Made by a program: the position numbers and the translations under genes. The notes below the pieces were generated by a model. It did no database searches. It saw only the letters and a program-made list of their open reading frames with translations, and was not told the DNA's origin. Below are positions 32,701-45,371 of a stretch of 64,000 nucleotides of DNA, piece after piece. The stretch is from Setaria digitata (taxonomy: Eukaryota; Nematoda; Chromadorea; Rhabditida; Setariidae): positions 186,001 to 250,000 of the forward strand of contig RCAB01000040.1 in the NCBI GenBank assembly GCA_003640385.1. Direction: 5' to 3'. Position 1 is the first letter of the stretch; every line of letters begins with the position of its first letter.

Positions 32701-33546
32701 ATAATTAAAGTTTCAACTTCTTAATTTCATTTTAATTCAGTTTATTCAATTAAATGTTAGACGAACTCACTTGGTGGTCAGTTTGTTGCTTTCGTGAACA
32801 ATATCAAGAAATTATGACTTACTGCATCATTTGCCAGTGATGAGTGAAATTTAAAATACTCATATCAGCTGATTTTTTTTTTTTTCTTTTTTGCTATCTG
32901 CTATCAGTGTTTTTTTTTCTTTTTGTTCTTTTTCGAATTTCAAAGATCATATAGGCCACGTAGGTAATTCAGAAGGATTTAAATAAGGATTAGAAATTCA
33001 GTCAAATGCCAGCATACTTTTTTACTGCATCTGTAATTTTTTAGCATTGAAAATAATGTTATTATTTGTGGAGCATAATTAGCACTATGCATAAATATTT
33101 GAAATATTTGAAATTTATAATTTTAACCGTCAAACGAAATATACTAAAAGAAGTTGCAATTATTTCAATATGACCATATTTTTATTATGGTTGTCAAAAA
33201 GTTTCTAACAAACATTTCGAAAACATATTATTTAATCGTTTTGAAAATGATTTTAAATTTAATATCTGTAATCAGATGATTAAAAATTCCAAACATTTAT
33301 GGCAATGGATGAATTTGTGTATTTAAACTAAGAAAAAGAAGGACTCTATAGGTTTTTTGTTTGTGTTTTTTGTTTTATAAAATCATCGCACTTCAATTTT
33401 ATCACAGTTTGATAACACTATCGATAACAGATTCATACAATAATACAAATTTATGAACGCACTTTTTAAAGTTATTGACAAATAGCTTCGAACAAAACCA
33501 CTTGCCAGTTCATTTTTCTTTCATTTTATGTCTTCTCTCAGTGGCA

Positions 33547-33583
<37 letters not shown>

Positions 33584-35631
33584 GAGAAGGAAGGAAGGAA
33601 AATGAAATGGAAAGCAAAGCTAATGAAGTACGACTAATTTGATGATCTTTGTTAGGAATTTTATAGATAATATCCTTTGCTGGAAATTTTATTTCATCTA
33701 TCACAAAATAAAATTTATTTTACTATGAATTGTTATGAATTTCTAAAGAAATATTTCAAAATTTTTTCTTTTTCTTTTAATAATTTAATTCATAAAAAGA
33801 AGAAAGGAAATGTAAACTCCACAACCTATTTATTGCAGGGAAAGGTAAAAAGATGCTTTCAAATCCTAAATAATTTACCTTTATATTTCATCATTAACGT
33901 CTATATTTACTCAGTAATCATTAAGAAAAGATAAATGAAGACAAATATGGAATGGATAGCTTTAATTAGCAGATAGCAGTATCAAATGAAAAGGATAAAC
34001 AGATAAATTTGCAAGACTTTGCTATTAGTTAATAGGAAAAATTATAGAAGCTAATTAATGTGAGAGAAGTTATGGTAATACCTGATAATGAGTAGCTACT
34101 GAAGTGGTACAGGTCAGGTTGATATTAGAGAGTGGGAGGAAGGTGAAGATCATCTAGTCGTGCTTCTGAATTTATAAAAAAAGAAAAGGAAAAACCAGTT
34201 CTATTGCCTAACTTCGCTTTCTCAACCGGCTGCTTGTGATAATTGTAAGTGAGCATTTTCCATCTTCGCCATTAGACATGGTTCAAATTTCATGAATAAA
34301 AATTTATTTTTAAATTTTGTTGGATTTTTTTTTCATTTCTATTTCAATTAAATGCTATCGTTGATTAAGAATTTAATTTGCGTATCATCTGGATAATTAT
34401 CACTTATTACTTATTAAGCAAGTAAATTGAATTATAATGTGGAAAGGTTAAAAGGTGATGCAAACTTTAGTTCCAAGTCATTTAGATTGGAATAAAAAGG
34501 TGTACTTGAAGTGCGAACTTTTGCCTAAACCTAATCAGAACAACATCTTTCGCTTCATTTTTTTTCCTATTTCATTTGTCTTTTCTCTTTCCTACCTCTC
34601 TTAAAAAAAAAAAAAAAAAAAAAAAACAATGAAATCAATCAATGAAGTGAATCTTTTTTTCTTCCTCTCCCTCCCTCTCTCTCTCTCTCTATTCTTATTA
34701 AACTATTCCATTTGTGACATTTGCGCTTCACTTGGGATTAGCAATTTACTTCAATATTTTGCAAATGCGTTTACAAATATAGTAACCAAAAAAAAAAAAA
34801 AAAAAAAAAAATATCGGTGATGAAAACAGGGGAAAGATGAGGAAATGAACGATAAGTGGAAAGAGATGAGTGGAAGGGATATAGTTTCACAAATATTAAA
34901 GTTTTTGAATTTTTAACAAGTAAAATGTCAGTGAATGAATTGAGAGAAAGAAGAAGGATGAAGGGGTTACTATCAAATTTCACATTTTTAACAAACGGTT
35001 CTCTCAATGTTTCAAAATATTTACATGTGTCAGGTACTTTTATTTTAACCACGCAGATGCATAAGTTTGAAATTTACCATTTTAAGTACAGTTAAAAGGT
35101 GAAGGTGAAGGAGATGGGGTCAGTGCAGTGGGTGAAGGAGGTGAAGAAGGTGGGGTGATGAGGTCAGTGGAGTGGGTGGAGGAGGAGAAGAAAGCGAGAA
35201 AATCGCTAAGTTCCAGTATATTTTGATGTTATGTGTGAGTCTCTAAGTGTCTTAGATAAGTTTATACTCATATTTAAGTTTGTATGAAATAAATAGGAAA
35301 TACTGGCGTTTATTATTTCCTATTTTAATTTTTTCCCTCTTTTAATTTTTATTAATCTAGCTTAATTGGTAACATGATGAGGTATAATTTTGACTAGCAA
35401 AGATTTGCTTAATTTAACTATGGCTAGCTTAAATTAAAGGCGAGAAAAAATAAACGAGAAAAAAAAAATTGAATAAAAGTAATATTGTAATCATTTTAAA
35501 ATTTTGATCTCATTAGATAACATATAGTTTTAAGATAATTAATTAGTTGTGCAAAGGTGAGATTACAATTTTTGTAGTATTTTCATTCAATAGAAAAAGG
35601 TGACAATATCGTATGTTGTTTTTTGTTGCAG

Positions 35632-35654
35632 AAACGGTATCAGTTCCAGAATCG
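35632..35654 (+). CDS. Possible 23-nt upstream exon of the unidentified plus-strand gene
   Basis: The acceptor tttgttgcag and donor gtaaat frame 23 bases. If entered in phase 2 it leaves phase 1, which is what the exon at 40769 needs. Tiny exons bounded by such signals also arise by chance, and the next exon lies 5.1 kb away. Confidence 0.2.
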
Positions 35655-36916
35655 GTAAATTTTTCCTTCCTCATTCCTTGCAATTTCAGTGCTTACGAAA
35701 AATGATTTCTGGAAATAACAGCTTCAGGTTGTCATTTTGGAGAACCTAGAGAAAAAAAAAAAGCGATTAAGCAAACAATTTCGATTCTTCAAACTTTTAT
35801 AATACATCCTTCACAATTTGTCTTTGTTTGCACATATTTCAACGTAATGTTTAGTTTTTCATTTGCTGATATTCATTGACCCTACGAACTAGATAAAACT
35901 CATTTGCGTAACAATGATTAGTGAATAATCAGTATTTATTGATATTACAATTAAATTTTTCCTATTTTAATAAAATGAAATCCTACCTGCGAACCATTTT
36001 TTGCTCATTTTTTTTTTTATTTGAATAAAACTTTCTTTTCTTGCTCGAAATCTTTGCGATAAATGTAACCTGAAATTGCATTGGTGCCATAAAATGAGTT
36101 GATAACAGATAAGTTGCATCAGTTAAATGATATGTTGTATTAACATGATGTATGTTCTCTTTGAAGTGATGTTAAATTTTGTCAAGGACAGTTTGGAAAG
36201 TAATAAGAAAAAAAAAAGAAAAAAGGATAGATTAGAAAAGGAAAAAGGAATATAGAGGAGAAAAATCGGATAGTATTAGAGTTTACAGAAGTGCAAACAT
36301 GAAAAGGTTTCAAAAACTCTTTGATGTGAAAAATCGTAAACTTCCCTTGGAAACAATGATCATTAATTATGATTAGAAGTAAAAGCGAAATAGCGAAATG
36401 TGAGGACAGAAAGAGGTATTAGTGCTGATGAGATAGGGTAAAGTAAGCAAATATGAGGTAACAGATTGTGAAATTAATTTTTTACCTCTCAATTTTAAAA
36501 GACTGCAGTTAATAATTTTAAGCCATTTATATCAAGTTCTTGAAAAAGCAAATGCATTAATTAAAATACTTCCGAAATTTCGAGTAAATTTAAAACTTAA
36601 TTTAAATATTATCATATTAGTCAACATTATCTTTCTTTTATGTCGTTATACTTCAATATGCAGCATATAATATCTAAGTTTAATTTCACATCATTACTAT
36701 ATTTTCCAATCTTTTCTTTTTTTTGTATCGAATTTATCTTGCTTATATTTATCATTTGTAATTAAAAAGAGAAAGCGTAACAATGAGCAACAAAACAAAA
36801 ACAATTTTGCGACAGATAATTAATCAAATAATAATGATAATGATGATTAATGGTGATAAAAAAATTGACAACAACACTATTTGCAGATAAAACTGTAATA
36901 ATAATAATAGCAATAG

Positions 36917-36961
<45 letters not shown>

Positions 36962-37286
36962 GAAGAGAAGAAGAAGAAGAAGAAGAAGGATAAGAATAAT
37001 AATAATAATAATTAAACCATTAAATTTGGAATAAGCAGTTATTATGTGACTAACATGTGCTGACATGTGTTCAACATTTTGCCTTCCTCAATTGTAATTG
37101 TAGAAAAAAAAATTTTTTTCCATAGATATTTGCATCCTTGAAAGACGAAGTATTTGCTGGGTAGCGTCAATTGCTTAATTTCATTTACACCATCCGTTTC
37201 ATCTTCTTATCCGTGTCTCCTTCCTAATTACTTATTATTCTTATTGCATACCTCTTAAGATCCTCTTTTTTTTTCCAATATTTTTT

Positions 37287-37322
<36 letters not shown>

Positions 37323-40300
37323 CTAATGTCGCATTTGTATAAATTATTATAACGTATAAAAAACTTAGTTCGAATAAAAATGATTTTTTTTTTTTTTTAG
37401 TTTCATAGCTGATACTTTATTTATTTATTAGTATTTTTCGACTTTTCCACTATATTTTTAAAGTTTTTTTTTCCATTTTATTTTTGTTTTGCTTTTCTTT
37501 TCTTTTTTTTTTTTTTTTTTTTTTTTTACACAAAATATTATAATCATTTTTGTAACGTTACCTGATAATATCTTATTACTTGAAGTTGACCTTTTCTCAT
37601 TTTTATTTCTTTCCATTCACTTTTAATCTTTCTCCTTTTTTCTTTCTTTTTTTTTGCATCAATTCCAAAGTCCTCTCCTTTCCTACCTTTCTACCTTTCC
37701 CATGATGTTTGGCTCACACCTTTTTTTTCTCGTCATCATTGGCACTTTTCATGCTCCTTCAACTTCTTGCCCCATCTCACCCCGTTATGTCTCGATTATT
37801 GTCATTGGTTTGGTTTATACGATGAATTTTTCATTTAATTTCTCTTGAAAATTACATTTAACGTTTAAATTCTTTCTTACAATTCTCCTTACAATTAATT
37901 GCTTTTTATAATTAACACTAAATTAATTATTTGAACAGAAGTTTTTTTCTTCTCTAACCAAATTTTGATTAATTGTTTTCTCTCTTTTTTGTTTTTTAAT
38001 TAATGAAATAAGGACATCACTGATTAGGGAGGAAGGGGTTGAAGGGGGGAAGGGGAGAGAGAGAGAGAGAAGCGACAATTAATTAATTAGCAGAATAAGC
38101 TAACTGTTATAAGTTAATTATTTCTTTCGAAAACTACCGTTTACTTTTTTCACCCTTTCTTTTGCACTTATTTAGTATTTTAATAAAATGAATTACCAAG
38201 AAATAATCACCTTAGTGCCGATACCGAAACCGAAATATTAAGAAAATTACATGTTTCACCAACTGTCGTAAATAGCAGATGGTCAATTAATAAAATTCAT
38301 GTAAAATTTCTTTTTTTTTTCCAGCTGCAATCCTTGGTTTAAGTGTTTAAATCAAACATTATTCAATTTCAAATCAGCATAATCTTAACTTTGCTTGAAT
38401 TTTCTTTCATTTTTTTAAAAATCGTTCTTGAAATGTTTTAAAACTATCAGATGTTATTATCAGCATAGATATTATTATTATAATTATTGCTATTATTTAA
38501 TATTGCTTCTTTTTTTTTTTTTGTTTAAACAATTTTGAAACAGTTCGTAAAATTTAAATTTCCTTCAGACGTGACAGCAAAACTGGCACCAATAAGAAGG
38601 AATATTATTATTGTATTAATAATAATATCGATTTATACTAGAGAAAATAAAATGAAAAATTAATTAAATAAAAAATTTCCTCCTACCCCTCCTACATTTG
38701 TAATGATGAAGTTGAAGCGAGAAAAATTACTAGCAATGTTGTCGTTTTAGCAAAATTTGTAGTATTAGCAGGAAGTTCGGTTGTAAATATAATTTAGTTT
38801 GAAAAAAAATTCGATTCCATTCTATTTATGCATGTTTTTATTTTGAAAATTTCTCTTTCCTGTATTCTATTTACGTCATTCAATTGCAATAATATTTCTC
38901 AATAACTCGTTGGATCATATAGCATCCACCACATTATCATCATCAGAAGAGCTGGTTCGATTAATAACTGCTCGAATTAAAAAAAAAAAAAGTGTTGATT
39001 TTAGAAAAAAAATTAAACAAATATTATCGAAAATGATTTTTCCAGATTAAAACTGACATTTATCATCATTTTTCCATAATTAATTTAATCATTTCTTTCG
39101 AAATATCATAGAAAATTAATTTCCCAGAATTCTTTTCTTCCTATCAACAATATTCCATCTTTGAATTTTTGCTTCCTATTTATTCCTAATTTAAATTCCA
39201 ATCTAAATCACCTTTCAAACTCAAACCTTTTTTTCTTTTTTTTTCTTTTTGTTGATGCAAACTTCTTTTTGTTGCTGAAAATATTTTGAGATAAAATGAT
39301 AATTTTTTCCAGAATTATTTTTAACTTTTTAACTTTAATAATAATAATCATAATAATATATGTGTGTGCTCCTTCCGAATTCATCCATTTCTCTTCTACT
39401 GAAATTATCGTTATTTACATGTTTCCGCCAACAAATACCCCATAATTAAGCACTTTTGCTAGACGCAAAAATGAATTACAAGGCTTGTTCAACATATATT
39501 TCCCATCTGATATATCTCAAAAAAGAAAAGAAAAAAATGAAAAAAAAAGGAAAAGCCGAAATGGCGCAATGAGAATTTACAGTTTTTCTTGCCTTCTCCC
39601 TCTCAAACTTTTTTTCCTGCATATTTAGCTGAAAAGCTTATGTCGTATCTTATAAAACTTCCATTCTTGTCTTTTCACATCTGTGTTCAACTTTTTTCTG
39701 GGCCAAAAATGAAGGGAAGTGAGGATGGGAGGAGGGAAAAGTAAAGGGAACTTTTTGCCGAAATTAAGCAATATCAACAATACTCATTAAGCTTTCAAAC
39801 ATTCTTCTCTTCATTTCCTCATTTTTTTTTTTTTTTTTTTTTTATTTATTTAATCATAAACTGACGAGCGATTCTTTTTGTCTTTTTTTTTTAATTTAAT
39901 TTAATTTATTTTTTCATGATATTTGAAAATACTATTGAAAAGCTATTATACGAAGAAACCATTTATGGCTGCATCTGTAAGATTTTGGAAAAATAAAAAA
40001 AAGAAAGAAGGAAGGAATGAATCGAAATTAGTCAATTCTTTAATTCTTTATTCATTTTTTATTTTTTTCTTCGATCTTTTTTTTTTTCTTTTCTTAATCC
40101 TTGCGCCATTGATGAGAGATGCCTTTAAAAAAGTGAGGAAGGAGTAGTTTAATGACGCTTTGTTATATCTTCGTATTATAACTCAATCTAGCCTAGACTT
40201 TCCTTATGCGTAATCATTCTTTAATCTCATCAAATTGATCATTATTCCTTCCTATTCGAGCCTTCAGCTTTTCTCGTTCTATTTGCTTTTTTATTTTTAT

Positions 40301-40768
40301 TTATTTATTTTTTGAGTCCTTTTAAAAAAAATTTCATCCTGAAATATTCGTCGGAAATTTCTAGCTCACGTGAGGTGTATCATCTCCCGTAATTTATTGT
40401 ATTTGTATTTTTTAATTCATTGATTTAAATGTTTTGAAGGAGAAATTCGGCAAATTCTTTTCTAGAGATAAATAATTAAGTTAATTTCATAAAGGAAAAT
40501 GTAGAAATGTAAAAATCATAAATTTGATTGGAAGAAATTGAATTTGAAAGTTATCATGATACTGATTGTTTGTTACTAGTCAAATTATTAATCATTATAA
40601 TAAGTGCATTATCTTCTGAATTAGGATATTGGAGAGAAATCAATAATTGTCTTTGAGTTAATACTTTACACATCAATTTTGATATATATTAATTATGGTT
40701 AAAGTTGATTTTTTTTTTTAATGGTCCTGTAATATGAACGGTGATTTCTTTTCCCATCCAAGTTTCAG
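35655..40768. other. AT-rich stretch before the unidentified plus-strand gene
   Basis: No supported exon. The stretch holds long T tracts (37277-37317, 37501-37527), an ATT/CTT triplet repeat on the minus strand, and scattered low-complexity frames. It could be a long intron of the gene that follows. Confidence 0.5.
36895..37012. repeat. AAT/AAG trinucleotide repeat
   Basis: A run of mostly AAT triplets changes into AAG triplets at about 36960-36990 and back to AAT. The minus strand reads poly-Leu/Ile, which is an artefact of the repeat. Confidence 0.9.
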
Positions 40769-43466
40769 AAAATCAAATGACCGGAAGTACTCCACCACTA
40801 ATTGTACCAATTATGAGTGAAACTGCTATCCTGGATGCTACAACAGATAATTCATATCTGGCTACTTCATCCCATCAACAATTACACTTCAGTGGAACAA
40901 TGTCTGAAACCGGTGATCATTCACCAAAATCCGATATTTCTGGAAATCCAAAAAATCGTCGTCTTCGAATAAATATTTTGCATTTACTACGACGACAAAT
41001 GACAAAGATTGCATCACATAATTTTTACGCATTACAGCGACGTAATAAGCAATCGGAAATATGCCATAATGTACCTGAAGTGAAATACATCACGGAACAT
41101 GATGGTGAGCAAATTGAGGAAATTGATTAATGCAAAACTTCATTAGAAATTTCTTAGATTGCGAAAAAGTTTTCTCCCTCACTTCAGTAATATTCTCCGA
41201 GATGAAATTTCAATTTAGTTGCTTTTAATGAGTTAAATTTTGATTAAATTTGCTTTCTCTGTAAGTGAAGTAGTGAAGTAAGGGATGTCCATGTTAACGA
41301 GTAATACTATTTCAGTTCATAAAGCATCTTGTAATGGAACTTTTTGGCAAATTTCTTCCTGAATAAAACAATTTATCAAACTTCCAAATTTATTATTCGC
41401 TGAATTTCAAAAAAATTTTCTTGAAAAAATATGACATTACCATGAATGATCGTTTACATAATAATCTGATGAAATTAACTGTTTAAGATTCGGCTGAGAT
41501 CACTTTACACGATCAAGTTGGAAATTGGACCCAATCTGAAGAATTCTCTCATATTCAGAAAAACGACGAAAGTCACCATTTTCAGCCAATACCGGCAGTT
41601 TATCAGGATCCGTATTGCGCTGTAACGGTTGATCGGAAAGTTCATATTTATGGATATTATGTCCAGAGCAATCAATTTATCAATTCAAATTGTTATTATA
41701 ACGTAAAATTTTTTTTTTTTTAATCATGATAATGTTATAATCAGTGTAACACAAACATTTAGGGATACTTGTCTTTTCTAAGTCTTGTAAATGATAACAA
41801 GATTATCCTGACCCTTTGCTTTTGCTCTTTTTTGAATCCTACAGTTTTTCAATTTTCAGTACTAACCAAAATTTCCTTAGTAGAAATGCTACACGTCTAT
41901 AAGTAATAAGAAGCTCAAATAATATCCCGATTGTCATGGGTTACGAATTCATTTACAAATTCATGAAATCTAATTTTTTCCTATGTCACATCGTACAACA
42001 GCGCTAGTTTTTTTTTTTTTTTTTTTTTTTTCCTTTTGTTTCGTAAACTCTTATCAGTTTTAAATGCAACAGCAGCAAATTTCCAGACACAAAGTACCAG
42101 AATTATTCATACAAATGATATTGCTACAATTTTTCATGTGGATAATGCTGGAAAATTAACGGGAAATATCTGTCGACCATGGGGATTATCTCGGAATTCT
42201 GTTTGGTGGGCTGCTGATCCGCAACGGTATTTATAATTAAATAAAATTTTACAAAACATAATAATACAATACTTGCTATTAGTTGATAATTTTCATGCTT
42301 GAATATCTAACAGTCCAATATTTCATTTCATTTATCTTTCAATTACGCCTAATATTTTATACTTTTAATAACTACTAATAAACACTATAATTTTCACTAT
42401 TCACTATAATTTTTCTTGTTGCTCTCATTCCTTCAATTATTTCATTTCTTCTTATCCTATATCTACTGCTACTGAACCCATGAAGCTCTTTAACCATCTT
42501 CTCAATTTTTGTCAGTACGCATGCCATTTCAGTATTTTATTTTTTCACTCTCATTCCTTCACCGTTTCCCGCATTACTTAGATCAGTGTTTGAAGATTAC
42601 TTCTGCATAAACATAGGTTAAGTATGTAGAATTAAGGTGATTTACAGGTAGTTTATATTTCATACCTAATAAGCGAGATGGCATTTCCTCCTGCCCACTG
42701 TCCAAATTCTTAAGTTTAAAACTCGATTTCCCGAAATTGTATGAATTCAGGTTTAAAAGTAAAATATATCTATAGACAAATATGTATATAATATGTAATT
42801 ATTGATTACTCAAATTTTTGTTCAAGACCTTAAATCATATTTATCGCAGTGAAGGAAAACTTTTGAAGACTTATAATTTTAGAAGCGATTCCGGAAGAGA
42901 GATATGTTTAGTTGTTTTACAACTGAAAGATCACCCAATTCTGATTGGTTTTACCGTTATTAATTTGGTTGCTTTCACTGATACCCTAAAAATATGTGGT
43001 CTTCGTGAGAATTGCGAATTCATTCCCTCATTACCATCCCTAATGGAATCCGGTGTTTCAGGAATCAGGTATTCTGTTTGCGTTTCCTTAGCCGCTATCT
43101 AAGATCTAACAAGTACAATTCCTACCAGGACTGGGAAATTAATGGTCCACTCCTCAACACTCCATTATATTCCCCGTCCCTTCCACCCTTCCATACTAAG
43201 CATTCTTAAATGCATTGTATTTAGGCAGTTCAGATTATAAATTCATTTTCAAGTAATTACTTTTCAGACCACATGTAGAGGTCGATAAAAAAGACACGAA
43301 AACTTCAAGCAATGAAATCTTACCTGAGGTATCTAATTTAATTTTCCTAGTAAGTTTTAGCACAAAACATTGAAATGTTACTGTACGTTTGCATGTTATC
43401 ACTTTCCAGGACAATATGGAGGAGAATTCTAAAGGTCAATTTGGACCACCATTCTCATATCATTAA
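40769..43466 (+). CDS. Unidentified protein, 3' part of a multi-exon gene
   Basis: Exons: 40769-41104, 41488-41691, 42058-42226, 42850-43068, 43268-43328, 43410-43466 (TAA), all phase-compatible, giving 347 residues in the window. The first exon is entered in phase 1, so the start codon is upstream. The N-terminal part is Ser/Thr-rich with a basic segment NPKNRRLRINILHLLRRQ. The middle contains DPYCAVTVDRKVHIYGYY and IFHVDNAGKLTGNICRPWG; a hydrophobic stretch ILIGFTVINLVAF follows, then a charged, disordered-looking tail ending FGPPFSYH. I do not recognise the family. The GKL...W motif followed by a hydrophobic helix very loosely recalls the phospholipid scramblase C-terminus, but this is not a claim. 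The donor at 41692 (gttatt) is weak; a better one at 41703 breaks phase with the next exon. The coding nature is well supported by consistent phasing. Confidence 0.65.
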
Positions 43467-45371
43467 ATTACATCATTAGCAAACTCTTATCACTGTCTCA
43501 GGAATTCGCCTCATCTCATTTTCATATTTATTAATTTGCACTGCGTATTTTCGATCAATGGAACAGTAATTGAAATGGTTGAAAGACAGGTCTCCCAGTA
43601 AACTTCCCTAAAGCCAGAAATTCCTGGATATACAGTGACACTTAAAGTTAAGGCTGTCTAACTGTTCAGGCATTGAATCTACGTCAACAGTTTGGAAATA
43701 CTCCTCGAGTTAATTCATCCATTTCATACCTATCATTCTAATTTGTATTATCACTATTAAAAATGAAATCTATAACGGGTGCTTGATTCAGAATTCAGAT
43801 ACTATCGTTTTGTATGACTTCACTTGCAAACAATAAACAGCTCTATCAGTGAAACTAGCAAACCAGTATTCAGCGAAGCAGGACGAAGACCGAACAAGGA
43901 AATCATTTTGCTATGCGATTATTCTAAACAGGTATCGATATCACTGGCCAGTATTTAAAGGTTACAGAAAAGGAAGATTTAAAGATGAAATGAGATCCTA
44001 CTTGATGGAGCAAAACTTTCAAAACATGAAAGGATTAAAAGTTTTGAACATACTAGTGTATAATTTTACTGCAAACCGAGTGTACAAGAGTAGACTGCTA
44101 AGTATAACTACAGAATTAACAGCATAATAAACCTACATGTAAACTAATCATTCTAGCGTAAAGCTTTAAAACACAGTCAGTGAAGTGAACTGAAATGATA
44201 CCAAAGACATGCATGGGAAAACTGACAGGAATATGACAGTAAAAGAGCGAAGAAGTCCGTCACCAAATTACATAGGATTTTATAAAAGAGGGAGGTAGGG
44301 CAGAACATAGAAATATATAATTTAGTCATTAATATATATAACATAAACTACCAAGAAAAATCCATGATTCCAGTCAGCAACAATATCCGAACTTTTTATG
44401 GAAGATGCCATTTCACCGCGATTACTTCAGGCATAAGATTTAGGGAAACTTAAATTGTTAAAGTGCTTCTGGAAACATGCAGCTACATAATACACATTTG
44501 AAAATTAACGAAAATAAGAAAATGCAAACTGCTCCAAAAATTATTATAAGGGTAACAAAGAATGTAACTAATACAGATAAAAACTCTACGAATTCGTACA
44601 TAACACAAGGAAAACTTTGAAAGGCTCCATAAACTAGAATAGTTAAGTCGGTAAAAATAAGACGAACGTAGTAAAAAAAAAGTATAAAATTTTCTAAAGA
44701 GCTCTTTATTTCAAGGTCTTACAGTTCAACCAATTTTCTACTTGAAAAAATTTGATATATGTAAAAAAAAAAAGTGTTAAAATTTCCAATCTACATAAAA
44801 GACCAAGCTGAAGCATTATTAGATCTAAGGCGACCAAAAAAAAAAAAAGAAACGAACACATTAAATACTTGTAATTGGAAAAAAAAAAAAAAAATTGTGA
44901 CCTACCATCAAGACAATGAAGTGAAAATTTAAAAGTAATAAAACGACTGCAGAAGGCAAAATCAAAAAAAAAAAAAAAAAAAACCGAAAAATAAGGTACA
45001 TACGCACAACTCAAGTTATCAGTGAATTTTGACAGAGGAGCTTGGAATTCGAATAAGCTATAAACTTCCAACTTCTGATAAAAAGTACTAAAAAAATTAA
45101 GTCATCAAAAAATTTTGCATTAAGTGCTCAAATCGTCAAAAACGCTTACGAATCTAGCCACTAAACCAATTCCTTTATCCAGCTACTTTACAGGTATTTA
45201 TAATTTTTTTGGGTTAATACTCGCTACACCTTTCCAATCTAGGAAATACAATGAAATATTTCTCTTTAGTGTTCCGTCCTCTTCTTCCTTCACCGTATTC
45301 ACGCTTTTTTAGATTGGATTTCCCAAATATCAGCTGCTACATAATCACAAAAAATATAGCATAAGTTGACT
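43467..45371. other. Intergenic region between convergent genes
   Basis: This region contains the 3' UTR of the unidentified plus-strand gene (an AATAAA occurs at 43833) and that of the TMEM41B-like gene on the minus strand. An open frame on the plus strand at 43849-44127 has no ATG start and no supporting splice partner. I see nothing else convincing. Confidence 0.5.

Larger units (their letters stand above)
18612..35631. other. Gene-poor AT-rich stretch
   Basis: Seventeen kilobases dominated by A/T homopolymers (for example 24001-24032, 24207-24236, 29575-29606, 33549-33577), AT dinucleotide runs and short low-complexity frames. Two single ambiguous bases (25198, 29629) lie beside homopolymers, suggesting assembly difficulty. 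Only isolated small exon-like segments stand out and are listed separately. It could be intergenic, or a giant intron of a gene whose 5' exons I cannot recognise. Confidence 0.55.

Noticed and set aside
36824..37066. Minus-strand poly-Leu/Ile frame resembling a membrane protein
   Set aside because: It is produced by the AAT/AAG triplet repeat; there are no splice signals and no non-repetitive coding part.
44706..45071. Minus-strand 121-codon Phe-rich frame
   Set aside because: It is built on several poly-A tracts and lies downstream of the TMEM41B stop codon; it is probably non-coding.
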